NCBI RefSeq assembly: GCF_027580225.2
Contig: NC_073354.2
Location: 21,411,001 to 21,475,000 of the forward strand
Reading direction: 5' to 3'
DNA: 64,000 nt
Origin: Misgurnus anguillicaudatus
Taxonomy: Eukaryota > Chordata > Actinopteri > Cypriniformes > Cobitidae
The translations under genes and the position numbers were made by a program. Of this stretch, positions 10,433 to 21,206 are shown one piece after another. Under the pieces are notes generated by a model, which searched no databases, was not told the DNA's origin, and saw only the letters and a program-made list of their open reading frames with translations. Numbering within the stretch: position 1 is the stretch's first letter; each line of letters begins with the position of its first letter.

Positions 10433-11286
10433 GACCCTACCAGACTATATTTGAATACGGCATACCCATGAATTCTGGAACTGTTATTTCTTAACCCAGT
10501 TTGGAGGATAAGAGCTTACCAACTAGTTATGTGAGTACACACAGTACTGTAGTACTGTACACTGTCTCTAACATGATTATACTGAGATGATTTTGATTCA
10601 AATAACGGTTAAAACTGCACCCTTTTTGGTATTTTCTTGACCCTTTTTGTCTTTGAAAATCTGCAGAAATATGCTGAGGCGATGTATTGCAAAATAGCCA
10701 ACATACAACAATTAAAGGATAATTGCAGACTATATCCTGATGAAGATATGGATGACCCTCTGTCTGGTCAACAGGAGTTTAAATATGGTAAGTGTAAATG
10801 GGTTTGCTACTTTTACGGTTTAAAGTTTAACTGTATACTCATGGTGTTTAAATTCTGTTTTGCTAGGATGGGACAGTTATGTGGCAGCTCTTCCCTGGCT
10901 CATTCACCTCTTGCCTTCATTTGTGAAGGGACGAAAGACTGGAGAGGGTCAATGTGCAACTGAAGCTACTGATTGTGCTGTGTAAGTTTTTTGGTATTTT
11001 GTTCTAGTTATTTATTAAGCAGTTAGTTTGCTTGCATTGTTCACCCCATGTAAATGCATGCAAGTTCATAAATACACATCAAATACATTCATCAAATACA
11101 CTCTTTTAAAACACTTAGGTGATGAGCATCAATCCATGCTTTGAGGTGGATGGATCAGCACAGCCCTGCCTGCACTGCGTTGGGAACAGAAGTTGCACCC
11201 AGAATTTTTGCATCATTCTGGACCAAAAAGCCATTCCCTCCATGATGAAGACCACTGATGCAGCCTTCCACTACTGTACATCATGA
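10433..11286 (+). pseudogene. Unidentified spliced gene in a transposon, one in-frame stop
   Basis: Four exons are inferred from splice sites and a shared frame. Exon A is 10433-10530 (acceptor GATAG, donor GTGAGT). Exon B is 10667-10787 (acceptor TCTGCAG, donor GTAAGT). Exon C is 10867-10979 or 10981 (acceptor TTGCTAG, weak GTGTAAG donor). Exon D is 11119-11286 (acceptor CACTTAG, ends in TGA). Phases join correctly, giving about 165 codons with a single stop (TAA in exon A). Recognisable runs are KYAEAMYCKIANIQQL, YPDEDMDDPLSGQQEFKY, WDSYVAALPWLIHLLPSF and a Cys-rich tail with CIILDQKAIPSMM. It resembles predicted proteins repeated many times in fish genomes (some loosely annotated SAMD3-like), but that is from memory. 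I assign no function. The tail may be truncated. Confidence 0.5.
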
Positions 11287-12042
11287 GTAAAACAACTACA
11301 GAACTAAATACCAGGTTGGAACGTGTTTAAGAAAAATGAAACGTCTTTTGAATTGAAATGTCTGTTTTGTTATGGAAAAATCTTTAGTATTGTGAAGGAT
11401 AAGCATTTCTGCTTGCCGATAAGGTAATTGCATGTATTTTAATGTTCAAGTTTTGAGTAGGGTGGCTAATTTTTTTTTAACTCTCATTTGATTTATTAAA
11501 GACCTTATAATAAGTGGTTTTCATGTCACTGTGCTGTGGTATAAGATAACTTTCTGTATTCTGTTTCTAATTGTAGCTGAGGTATTTAAATAAGCAGTGT
11601 TAAATGCAAAGTGTTGTGTGTATCAATGTAAATATTAAATGTGATGTACTTTAATAAAAAGAGGTTTTGCAATATTTCTTGTCATTTTTCTTTTATAGAA
11701 ACAACCCATTAGCAACAAAAGTGGCTATTACTCAGTATTTTAACACTTAACATTGTTGAATTCACATTACACTGGTGTTGACCTTAAATTAGGAGTGTTA
11801 ATTTTTAACACTGTATTTCTGTGCCAACACCAGTGTAGTGTGGAAACAACAATGAATAGTGTTGAACAAAGTGTAAAATTTAACAATATTGAGTGTTAAA
11901 TTAACATATAATGGGTGTTGTTAAATTAACACTACACTTTTGACTAAATTAACACAGTGTAGTGTGGACACATATACACACTTTGCCGGTGTTAAATTTG
12001 ACACTGTGGGTGTTATTTTAACACCAGTGATTTTGCTGTGTA

Positions 12043-14399
12043 TAATGTCCTTGTGGTCCATTTAAAGTAAAAAAAATATTTTTTATGGAAAAAACTGCAG
12101 CCTTATTATTTCCCACAATTATACTTCACCACTAAGGTTGACATTTGTAATAATATTCAGAGTGAAAAAATACAGTTAACTAGAAGGCTACAGCAATTAT
12201 CCCGTAAGAAAATTAACCCACAAGCAGAATATTACAGTGGCATAGCCTCTCTCCCTTCCTGCGACAGATCCTTGACATTTTGCATTCTTGCAAAAAGGTG
12301 GAGCACTTATACCTGACATTTGCTGTCCATGACTCGATGTACCTCATTAAAAACTCCAGCATCAATTAGCGTACACGCTCCAGTGGCTAACCTTTCTAAG
12401 TTTGTTAGCATTGTAATGTCGGTAATGAAATCCATGGTGGCTCGATAACATTATTAGCACTATTAACTGAGAATGCAGAAGCTGATGCAATTTAGCCGTG
12501 ATCAATACGTGCACAAATGTCACGAATGTATATGACGGATTTCATTATTTCACATACAGACTTTTCTGATTACAATTACAGGCTTTGTGATTCGACAATC
12601 AACAGGTTCAGAACCAACAGTACTGTCCCAGCTGATGAGGAGCGAATCAAATCCTAGGACGTACGTGAATGCAGAAGGGCGTAATCATCCGAACTGAAAT
12701 GATTCAGTTGTCCTCTGCATAGGGAAAAGGTAGATGACTGTACTCCGCAGGCAATAATCTGCCTCTGTCCGTCTATTACTTTCTCAATTAGCGTTTGATT
12801 AGATTGGATGGTTGGACACATCACCATTTCATTAACAGATGTCTGCATAGCAGCATGTCACTTATGCTAATAGTCTGGCTCAGATGAAACTCTGCAGGTA
12901 GAAATGCAGTCAGACAAGGAAAATAAAATCATGACTTGAACTGAATCTATTCAGGGTGCTTGCCAATGTAGTTTTATGTTTGCTTTGTCAAAACGAGATT
13001 CAGCAAGCTTGTAAAACACAATATTCTTTGCAATCTCCCATACGGACTGAAGTGATATAAAATCCTTCCATACTATGAAGTGATTAAGTGTTTTTTACCC
13101 TCAAGAGATTGACACTTTTTTGAGGAAGCACTAGCAGCTACAGAAAATGAATTTTGTGAACGGTATTTGAGAGTCGAGCAGGTACACAATCACCTTATGG
13201 AGTTGTACAAAGAAAAGGAGAAAATGTTTTCAATATAAAGAAGTAAAGGGCTTGACCTTCAGTTGCTAGTACACCGGGGAAATAACCCTCTTTTCTTTTC
13301 TGATGTATTGAATTTAGGATTGCCTGCTTAAATAGACGGCCTAAAATGCCCAGGAGAGCGTTTTATTAGACTAAAAGCATATTGAGTTTTCCTTCCTGAA
13401 TTTATATTTACTTTAGCCTTTATAATAGATCATTGTCTGTACTGTAGGTGCTGATCACCTGTTATATATGGCATTGACATGGTTCTTTAAATAGTCAGCC
13501 AGTGTTAACATAAATGTCAGTCATGCGGTTTAATAAGCATAATTTAGAATTGCACTTAAATTTAAATGTATTTAATTTATTTTACATTTGAAATTATATT
13601 ATATGTGATTTTGAAATAGGGTGTTCTTGTTTAATCATCAAGTTGGGTCATATTATGCAAATTGAAACTACAGCTGAAGAATCAGCGCCACCTGGTGGAG
13701 AAGAACATTGATTCTCACAAATACAATAATGTCATTTAAACTTAAAAAAGGAAAGTGTACATCAAATTCTGATTTAAGTTTATATTAAACATATCTTGGC
13801 TAATTTAGTACATATTTTTATTAAATATGTATCTCATAAACACAGTGGAGAAAGTATTGGTTTGTTATACTGGTTATTTTTTACTTACAAATTAAACTCT
13901 CTTAACTTTATCACAGTAAGCGTACCTTTGTATGTGACTGTTATTATGTATTATAACAGTTATTATTAAAATGTTTTTTTGTCCTAATCCACTTCCCATT
14001 ATTCATATCTGTTTGCGCAGACTTCATCGAAAATGTAACATAAATTTAAATGTGTTTGTTTATTCTTTTCTTTCTTTCTGCCATTTCACCATCTAGGGCT
14101 ATATTCATGGCATATGGGTATTCCACATACACAAGTCAGGAAAGGACAATTTGGCATCTCCAGTTTTTGGACCATTTATATCCACTTAGTCACTGTGCCG
14201 CCCAACATTAATGTGATGTATGCCAAAGATATGTACTATGAAGCACATAATATGGAATGTATTTCATTAATAAAGTAGTAAATGTTTAATATTTCATAAG
14301 CAGATCATTTTATATTATAGCCTATGGGATAGTTGTTTACCCCAAAAACAGTTTATTCTATGGGCTATTATATTGGGATTGGAGTTAGTTCAACTTAAA
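12043..14399. other. Mostly unique non-coding DNA
   Basis: No transposon ends or duplicated segments were recognised. Reading frames are short and featureless. A CTCF-like motif occurs at 13685-13698. 14100-14230 holds ordinary mixed sequence. Confidence 0.45.
13685..13698 (-). promoter_or_regulatory. CTCF-like motif
   Basis: On the minus strand this reads CCACCAGGTGGCGC, one base from the common vertebrate CTCF core CCACCAGGGGGCGC. It lies in apparently unique DNA. A motif match alone is weak evidence of binding. Confidence 0.35.
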
Positions 14400-14571
14400 G
14401 GGGCGGTTTCCCGCACAGGGTTTAGATTAATCCAGGACTGTTTAATTAGTCTATACAAACATACAAAAAACATAAATGAACTGAATAAACAATGGCACTG
14501 ATATGTTTTAAGATATGTAAGAGGAAGTTGTTTTCAGAAACCGCTAGCCTGGCGATTTGCTCTGCAACTGT

Positions 14572-14652
14572 GGCAAAGAGAAATCGCGGCACAAGTCTGG
14601 TAAAGAGAAATTGCGGCACAAGTAGTCTGGCAAAAAGAAATCGCGGCACCAA
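14572..14652. repeat. Three tandem units of about 27-30 bp
   Basis: The unit GGCAAAGAGAAATCGCGGCA followed by CAAGT occurs three times with small changes (GGTAAAGAGAAATTGCGG, GGCAAAAAGAAATCGCGG). It explains the repetitive peptide seen if this stretch is translated. Confidence 0.8.
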
Positions 14653-14721
14653 TCAGAAATGTTGGGGCGAGCTTTACACGAAGACAGCGCAGCGACGCGA
14701 ACTAGATTTTGTACATTAAAG

Positions 14722-14902
14722 ATGGATGTTGCCGTGGAACATCACTTGTTCGAATCCGCTATTGTGTCTGTTTTAAGCGATTTAAACTTTTCCTTTTCGT
14801 TAAAACCCAAGCAAACAACAACACTCTGACTCAAAGCCTTCATATCTAAAAAAAGATGTTATCGCTGTCTTACCGACTGGATTTGGCAAAAGTCTGATAT
14901 TG
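14722..14902 (+). pseudogene. Broken RecQ-like DNA helicase N-terminal exon
   Basis: ATG at 14722 opens MDVAVEHHLFESAIVSVL and runs 35 codons to a TGA. In shifted frames the next residues are LKAFISKK and then, after a one-base slip in an A-run near 14851, DVIAVLPTGFGKSLIL at 14855-14902. PTGFGKS is a Walker A motif, and the pattern A-F-I-S-K-K-D-V-x-x-x-L-P-T-G-F-G-K-S is that of RecQ-like helicases, often seen as repeated copies in fish. At least one stop and one frameshift disable it. The rest of the helicase is absent. A second remnant of the same gene type is at 48959-49096. Confidence 0.6.
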
Positions 14903-15093
14903 CTCTGCATACGTCATCTCCTTCATCACTGTGATTGGTTTAAGGTCTATCCAATTGCGCCCAGAGGCATTTAAACGTGTCCGTTGGTGACGCCCCATTG
15001 GAAAGATTTGTCTATAAAGCTTTGCCAGACCATAACTCAGTTACTACTGAGAATAGTCTGGTTTGAATCAGGCTAGGAAACCGCCCCAAAAGG

Positions 15094-15531
15094 TTTAAAG
15101 GGGACAATGAAAATCTGACTTTTTTCCATGTTTAAGTGCTACAATTGTGTCCCCAGTGCTTCTATCAACTTAGAAAATGTAAAAAGATCAACCCAGTAAC
15201 TTAGTTTTGGTAAACCATTCTCTACAAGCATGTGAAAAATATGTCATTGAAATTTGGCTCCCTTTGTGATGTCAGAAGGGGATTATACTGCCCCCCTTAA
15301 TCTGCACTACCCAACCACGGCCCTGCCATTTAGTGCAGAGATCAGCTCATTTGCATTTAAAATGACACACCCAAACTGGCACATTTTTGCTCACACATAC
15401 AAAGTGGTAATTTTAACATGCTATAATAAATGATCCATGGGTATTTTAAGCTGGAACTTTACATATGTACTCTGGGGACACCAAAGATTTATTTGACATC
15501 TTATAAAAAGTCTTGTGAAATGTCCCCTTTG
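15094..15531 (+). mobile_element. TTTAAAGGGGACA element, copy 1
   Basis: Begins TTTAAAGGGGACAATG and ends GTGAAATGTCCCCTTTG, i.e. short inverted ends. Body landmarks are CCATGTTTAAGTGCTA, GTCCCCAGTGCTTCTATC and TTTAGTGCAGAGATCAGC. Near-identical copies lie at 33494-33908 and 42428-42749. It is non-coding, a widespread cyprinid-type non-autonomous element. Confidence 0.8.
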
Positions 15532-16773
15532 AGGCATGTTTTGTTGCTTCTTTTCAGCAGATTCACAAAAAAAATTACAAAATGCTTTGGATTTTTTATG
15601 AAAATGGTTATAATAAATTCCATAGAAATAGATTAAAATAAATAAATAAATAAATGAAATACATCTTGTATTTGAGAGTAAGCATACAATGAACATATTT
15701 CTTTAAATGATGTGGAATTCCTTGGGAAAATTAAACATGCATTACCCTTAACCCTGAGATATTAAATCTACTTAATGTGTGTGATTTGTATTTGTAAAGA
15801 CTGGCATATCTCGTGCTCTGCGGTGTACTGTAAGTGTAAGCCCTAACCCACTGCCTTATCAGCTCAGCCTGGGAAAAGGGAAGCCATTAAGGTTCCAGAG
15901 AGCAGGGCACGCTCAAATAGGAAGCCCTGTCACATAAACACCACTCTCTCCCTTTGCCTGGTTCCCATGACCCATAATAACTTCATGTGACATTTCAGTG
16001 CAGCACCTTAACGTATCTCAACAGAGATTTAACCTGCAACCTCCATCACTCAAACTTCAACTTAGGTACCGCTGTTTGCTAAATTTCAGTGTTATATTGC
16101 TTTGCTGCTCTTGGTCTCCTGCACGTATCACTGTCTTTAATCATATTTCACGAGCTGAGGTTTAGGAAATGTAACATGTGGCATTAGAGGGTTTGAACAA
16201 AAGAACACGCTTACCGAATTTCCCCTCCCAGGCACAGGGAAAACCGTAGAGAGGGGATAACAAAGGAAACCCATTTGATTTCAACTGCTGACCTCACACC
16301 TGAGTGTGGCTTATAAACCTCTTAATACAGCCAGACTGGGCCTACTACCGTGATTGAGAAGATAACAATCAAGAAAGCATTCAATATTGCCAGAGTGCAC
16401 TTAAAAAGATAACATCTTCAGAAAAGGATTTAGAGAGAGATTTCATTTTTTTATAGATTAAAATCTGTTTACTGTGAGTTTGCAGTCATTGGTGGCCATT
16501 GGGAGGCAGTAGAGGATTTAGAAAAATCATTCACTTTAATGCTGTTCGTTTTCCTCATTTATGAGGGCATAAAATGTTTTATGAGAATGCTATTACTGTA
16601 GAAGCTGCCTGATGTGTTTCTGAAATCTTATTTAGGCATAAATGTATTATGAAGTTATTAAGTTATTTCTGCATTAACGTTTTTTGCAAATCTGAATTTG
16701 TTGTATATTTCAACACAAATATTGACCATTTTCAAGAACTCTGACAAACTATTATTAAAATAATAAAATAAAA
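15532..16773. other. Mostly unique non-coding DNA
   Basis: Includes an (AATA)n microsatellite at about 15635-15655. 15840-16060 and 16190-16340 look non-repetitive and moderately GC-balanced. No gene was recognised. Confidence 0.4.
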
Positions 16774-16900
16774 TACATTTTATTAGCATTGTTTTAGTAA
16801 TGCTGCTATATAAATTAATATTTTTATAAATAATATAAATAATATTTTTTGTTTATTTATTTATATAGCAGCATTACTAACATAATGCTAATAAAATGTA
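16774..16900. repeat. Inverted repeat containing TTAGTAATGCTGCTATATAAAT
   Basis: The arm at 16774-16814 pairs with 16859-16900 (ATAGCAGCATTACTAA). A third, diverged version of the arm (TTATTAGCATTGTGTTAG) occurs at 17311-17328 beyond the TA tracts. This suggests a small foldback element with an insertion or expansion at one side. Confidence 0.6.
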
Positions 16901-16902
16901 TT

Positions 16903-16907
<5 letters not shown>

Positions 16908-16937
<30 letters not shown>
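16908..16937. repeat. (TA)n microsatellite
   Basis: Pure alternating TA run of about 30 bp, directly before a CACG-dyad-rich stretch. Confidence 0.9.
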
Positions 16938-16939
16938 CA

Positions 16940-17060
16940 ACCCTATATCACGAAATTGCGTGACTATTTCACGCATGGACCAGCGTGAAAATGTCACGCT
17001 TTGCCGCGTTTGAGCGTGAGCATGTCACGCTTTTCTGTTTGTGTCACTGTCACGTATTGG
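16940..17060. repeat. Cluster of TCACG/CGTGA dyads
   Basis: Includes AGCGTGAAAATGTCACGCT at 16982-17000 and AGCGTGAGCATGTCACGCT at 17013-17031, both 7-bp-arm dyads, plus further CGTGAC and TCACG words at both sides. Probably part of a repeat family; function unknown. Confidence 0.6.
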
Positions 17061-17213
17061 TTACTCAACTTTTTTGTCCTATTTTCAAACCATTGTCGCT
17101 TCGGTTTAGGGTTAGATTTGGTGCTTGTGTTATACTGTATGTCACTTTAAGTATTTGTCACTTTAAGTATTGGTTTATAAAAAAAAAAGATACAAGACTT
17201 ATTCTTTTATATT

Positions 17214-17216
<3 letters not shown>

Positions 17217-17294
<78 letters not shown>
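17217..17294. repeat. (TA)39 microsatellite
   Basis: About 78 bp of uninterrupted TA. Its length suggests high polymorphism. The reading frame of repeated Ile-Tyr across it is an artefact. Confidence 0.95.
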
Positions 17295-17299
<5 letters not shown>

Positions 17300-18789
17300 A
17301 TAAAATAATTTTTATTAGCATTGTGTTAGTAATGGTGCTGCTTTAATGACATCATGCATTTGAGCTGGCTTAGACGGCATGTTTGTGCCAAACCTAATGA
17401 TCCATGTTATCCCAGCATGTCAGTTTTGATAAATGTCCTAAAATCTTAAATATTTCAAATTCATTTTAACCCTAAATCTTTGGTCCCACTCTTGTCTTTG
17501 ACTATTAGACCTCACTGTAAATACATCGCTTTTAATGTGATGTGGCATGGAAACTGTTACATTTAGATATCCAGCATTTTGTTTTCACTTCGGGGTCTTG
17601 TTGCTTTTGGTTTGTTTTATCTTAATAGTTTTTCCCTACGAGTGCTCTAGAGAATTACCCCGGACCCTTTAACGATTTGGAACGCGACCCTGGATGTTAT
17701 TGTTTGTGCACAATGTGCCAATCAGAACAAATTCACATGACATCACAGAGACGCAATCTCACTTTTTGAAAGCTTTAACCGGCAGTGACTCCACCACCTT
17801 GTTTGTGGAAAAGAGTCCTTGCTGACTGATGCTGCACCCTACCTAGCAGTCTTAATTTCCCCACAACTTCCTTCTGCCCCATCCCTACCCCTCCTTAAAG
17901 ACCTCTGCATTTCCTGTTAGTCACAATAATGGAAGAACAACGAGCTGGGCTTCCTGTTTCTCAGGCTGGCAAGGAAGGAACCCACCGTCTGGTCACACGG
18001 TGCTCGTATCTTCCTTCATATCTCCCTCTCTCGGCCTTGCTGGCCACTCTCTGGCCGGTGTGGAGAAGATGCTGGGAAGAGCCTCTTGCTCCGCCTCCTC
18101 ACACCAGGGGCAGGATGTGCTCCCAGAGATGCCCCCTTTGAGCGTGCTTTTATCGGATGGAAGCAAAATAGAGATTCTAAATTTATGAGCAATGTTTGTC
18201 CCATGCACCGCTTTTGTCGGATGTTGTGTTGAGAAGATCTAGTACATAGGTGACATGCGAGGTCACATTCATGTGCAAAAACAGGCAGTGCGAGGTTACA
18301 GTACGTGTACAGATAACATGGAAAATCATTGTGATGTAGAAAATTAACATTTAAATAATTGTTTGTGAAATATATTGCTTTTGCAGTAGCATATATTGTG
18401 TTATGGATACTGGATGCTTCCAAGCCTGTTTGATTCATCAGAAGCTTATCCACCAGGACTAAACCAGTTTATATTAGTTGGACCAACATGGAAATTTATT
18501 TGAACTTTGTAAGGGGTCCAATGTGTCTACAGTAAATATGTTTTAATAGATCTTAAAGTGACAGAGCTTGCTTTTTCAGTATGCATGTAAGTGTGAAGAT
18601 CCGCATCACATTAGTTACAAAAAAGCAAGGTACATTTATATTCCAATGCTTTGTTTACGTACTCAGTCTGCTAACTCAAAAATAGGGGAAATATTTGTGC
18701 GTATCTCTCCAAAAATCCAAACAGTCCACTAAAACCCTACCAGAAGTACAAACACCCGACATGCTGAGAATTTCACGAGTCTGGGACGT
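17300..18789. other. Unique non-coding DNA
   Basis: No repeat ends or coding signals were recognised. 17640-17960 and 18000-18260 are GC-balanced and could include regulatory DNA, but nothing specific is seen. Confidence 0.4.
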
Positions 18790-19090
18790 TTCTTACCCAT
18801 CGCTTATAAATAATTCACTTCTTTTACTTGTTTACCCCGCGTGATCAACCTCAAAACAAATGTTATGATATAGCCACTGTTTATTTACCTTCCACCACAA
18901 TACTCATGGGGGCCAGGGCCCTACGAGCAGCCCGGCTCTCCAGTTACTACCAAACAATGGTGGCATTTAATATGGGTCATCCGTTCCTAGGCAACCTCCA
19001 AACCTACCGGACTGGCTTTGGGTTTCAGATTGTTTCATAATTAATCGGGCGACATGAATAATTAATTGCGGAGAATGGCTAATTTACCAT
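18790..19090. promoter_or_regulatory. Candidate conserved non-coding element with TAATTA sites
   Basis: A non-repetitive block without a supported coding frame. It contains CATAATTAATCGGG (about 19036) and AATAATTAATTGCGG (about 19056), i.e. clustered homeodomain-type TAATTA/ATTAAT cores, plus GTTTATTTACC, a forkhead-like word (about 18878). The high-complexity, AT-motif-rich texture is like vertebrate developmental enhancers. Conservation is not shown. Confidence 0.4.
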
Positions 19091-20140
19091 TTGGAGTAAA
19101 TCCCCTCTTCTCTGTTTGTATCCCTCCCTTCCCCGTCATATTCACAGCCATTAGCCACCTCTGTGTGTGTGAACTAAAGGCGATGAATTTATTCCTAGTG
19201 CTATCATCTCACTTCTGAGAGCGTGTGTGTGCGTTTAAAGCGTGTGATGGCTTCATTATGCTGATTGAAGCCACTTGAGTGGCTTCCTGATAGTGCCGGT
19301 TCCCGAATCAGGGCGCTTTTTGTTGCTCACCCTGTCCACGCTTAGTTCTGGTTGCCTCCCACATGCTGCCCACTTCATGAGAAGAGTCCTTCAAAGCTGA
19401 GTCGCCGCGTGGATCTATCCGAGGGGTACAAAAGGTGGTGTGGATTCGTGGCGGTCTGCAAGCTGTAACATGGTGCAGCTTGTAATTTATGGGAATCATC
19501 TGGTAAAGCTATGCCCCTTTTGATGGTGGATCAAGGATCACGCGTGTGCGCCATCTGAGGCCTTCCGTACAAACACAGATGAGACTCGTACTGTTTTTGG
19601 CACACTTCAGTGATGTCATTGACCTTGTGCAGTTCCAGTAGTAACCGACAGGGGGCAGTACGTGTTGAGTGGTTTTCCTCCAGTACAGCTGGTGTTGGAA
19701 ATGAGGGTCAGGAGCTGTAAATTATGAGTCTTGCTTTATAGAGTGAAAATCAACCAAGTTTGGGCTTTCAGAAGTGCAGCGGTGACCTGCAGGGGATCTC
19801 TTTAAAATATTTCAAGATGGTGAGAGTGAGAACAATGGAATGAAGATGAAGCATGATGGGAAATGGGGAACGAGAGGAAGCAGAAGAGTAAAAATGGAAA
19901 AGGAAGAAAGGATCAGTGGGAGGAAGCATTTTTGTCTTCTGTTTCCATTTTTGCACGATATTGTGGCGCGTTGCCCAATCCTTCAATCTTCACTGTTTGT
20001 CTTCCCAGTCAAGCTGAACATGAGTGACAGTAGGCTCTATAAAAACACAAGTCAGCAGATTGGATGCCCGTTCAACATCATGACTCCCGCTGTTTGGAAA
20101 GGTGCACTCACACGCTCGTGGGAAATAGGGTATGGCTCTG
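19091..20140. other. Unique non-coding DNA
   Basis: Contains a CTCF-like motif at 19645-19658 and a purine-rich stretch at 19820-19930. A short fragment of a common fish repeat (AAAGGGATAGTTCA) starts near 20145. Confidence 0.4.
19645..19658 (+). promoter_or_regulatory. CTCF-like motif
   Basis: CCGACAGGGGGCAG is a good match to the vertebrate CTCF core (AGGGGGC flanked by C-C and G). It is opposite in orientation to the motif at 13685-13698. Binding is not demonstrated. Confidence 0.4.
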
Positions 20141-20144
20141 TATT

Positions 20145-20517
20145 TAAAGGGATAGTTCAACCGAAACCATAAATGTGTTTACATTAAATGAGAATAATGG
20201 GTACTGACGGTTTGAAAAAGATATAAAAGCAAAGGAACAAATTGTTCTTTTTAATTTGTTATTTTAAATGAATACTTTATGAAGTCAGTCTAAAATAAAT
20301 ATTTATGAATTGATCTGGTCCAGTTCTCGAGTCCACAGTTTACATGGGAAAGATTACAAGTAAATACTGAGGTAAATTTCGATGTGTTTTTATACTAAAG
20401 CAACACTGTAAAAATATATTGTAAAATAATGCTATATTATTTGTAAAATTGAAACAAAATTTGGTTTAAATGAACCTAAAAAAAAATCATTGTTGATCCA
20501 ATTGTGGTATAGTGTAG
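20145..20517. other. AT-rich non-coding with repeat fragment
   Basis: AAAGGGATAGTTCAACC at the start resembles the end of a very common fish TTAA-type element. The remainder is AT-rich with no recognisable structure. Confidence 0.35.
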
Positions 20518-20519
20518 TA

Positions 20520-21048
20520 CAGTACTGTGCAGAAGTTACAATGCCAGAATTACATTTCTTGTTTTTGCAATGTTATAGTGATCATATACAATTATTTTTC
20601 AGTGTCTTTAATAGAATACATCAAGAAAATACAGAAAATGTGTATGTAGTATTAAAAACTGTATAAAAATGTAAACTGATGTGTCAAGTTTTTAGGGTAA
20701 ACTCGACTTCCCCTTGAGCAATAGCAGGAAACTTCAGGATCTCTTAAACCTAAATATTAAATATTATTAAATCCTAATTTTCTAATTTGAAAGAAATATG
20801 TCTTTTTACTTTATTATGCTCAAAAACGCTCAAGATGTGTTTAGTGCCAAGAAAGGTCACACTAAACACCGATGATACCTAAAGAAGACATTTAGTCCTG
20901 AAAATAAATTTCTTAATTTTTTGTACATATTTCCTGTATTTTATGTTGTATCTTAATAAAATAGATTGAAAAATAAATATGGATGGACATTAAAACTTCT
21001 AAAACAACAAGTCTGGTGGTGGTGGCCTAAGACTTTTGCACAGTACTG
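20520..21048. mobile_element. Tc1/mariner-like non-autonomous element, complete
   Basis: About 529 bp, left end CAGTACTGTGCAGAAG and right end CTTTTGCACAGTACTG, flanked by TA on both sides (20518-20519 and 21049-21050). The right terminus GGCCTAAGACTTTTGC pairs with the left terminus of a second copy at 26342. TA duplication and CAGT ends fit Tc1/mariner. No transposase frame remains. Confidence 0.75.
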
Positions 21049-21180
21049 TATATATTATATATACTGTATGGATCACTGTAATGATGGCTTCATGGTGTTT
21101 AATAGGGTGAATAAAAATGTAGCAGGGTAAAAGATGCTTTTTTATTTTTGCACCAACTATTCCTTCAAAAAGATGGCTGT

Positions 21181-21206
21181 TATATATATATATATATATA
21201 TATATA
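21181..21206. repeat. (TA)13 microsatellite
   Basis: Short pure TA run. Confidence 0.9.

Larger units (their letters stand above)
9040..12040 (+). mobile_element. 3.0-kb TA-flanked DNA transposon carrying a spliced gene
   Basis: The left end CACAGCAAAATCACCAG and right end CTGGTGTTAAAA to GTGATTTTGCTGTG are inverted, and TA lies on both sides (9038-9039 and 12041-12042). The subterminal zones (9055-9230 and 11740-12020) are dense in GTGTTAA/TTAACAC words in both orientations, typical of transposase-binding arrays. Between them lie a gene remnant in at least four coding exons (10433-11286), probable upstream non-coding exons, and a polyadenylation signal AATAAA at 11653-11658. No DDE or RNase-H-like transposase was recognised. 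TA duplication suggests a Tc1/mariner-type or other TA-targeting mechanism. Confidence 0.75.
14400..15087 (+). mobile_element. DNA transposon with GGGGCGGTTTCC ends and helicase cargo
   Basis: The left end GGGGCGGTTTCCCG and right end AGGAAACCGCCCC are inverted, about 690 bp apart. Inside are a short tandem repeat (14572-14652) and a broken RecQ-like helicase exon (14722-14902). The flanks share AAA only, so the target duplication is unclear. Confidence 0.65.

Noticed and set aside
14492..14719. Overlapping frames on both strands with repeated peptides
   Set aside because: Explained by the short tandem repeat at 14572-14652, not by a protein.
16985..17308. 107-codon plus-strand frame
   Set aside because: A third of it is Ile-Tyr repeats from the (TA)39 tract; the rest has no motif.
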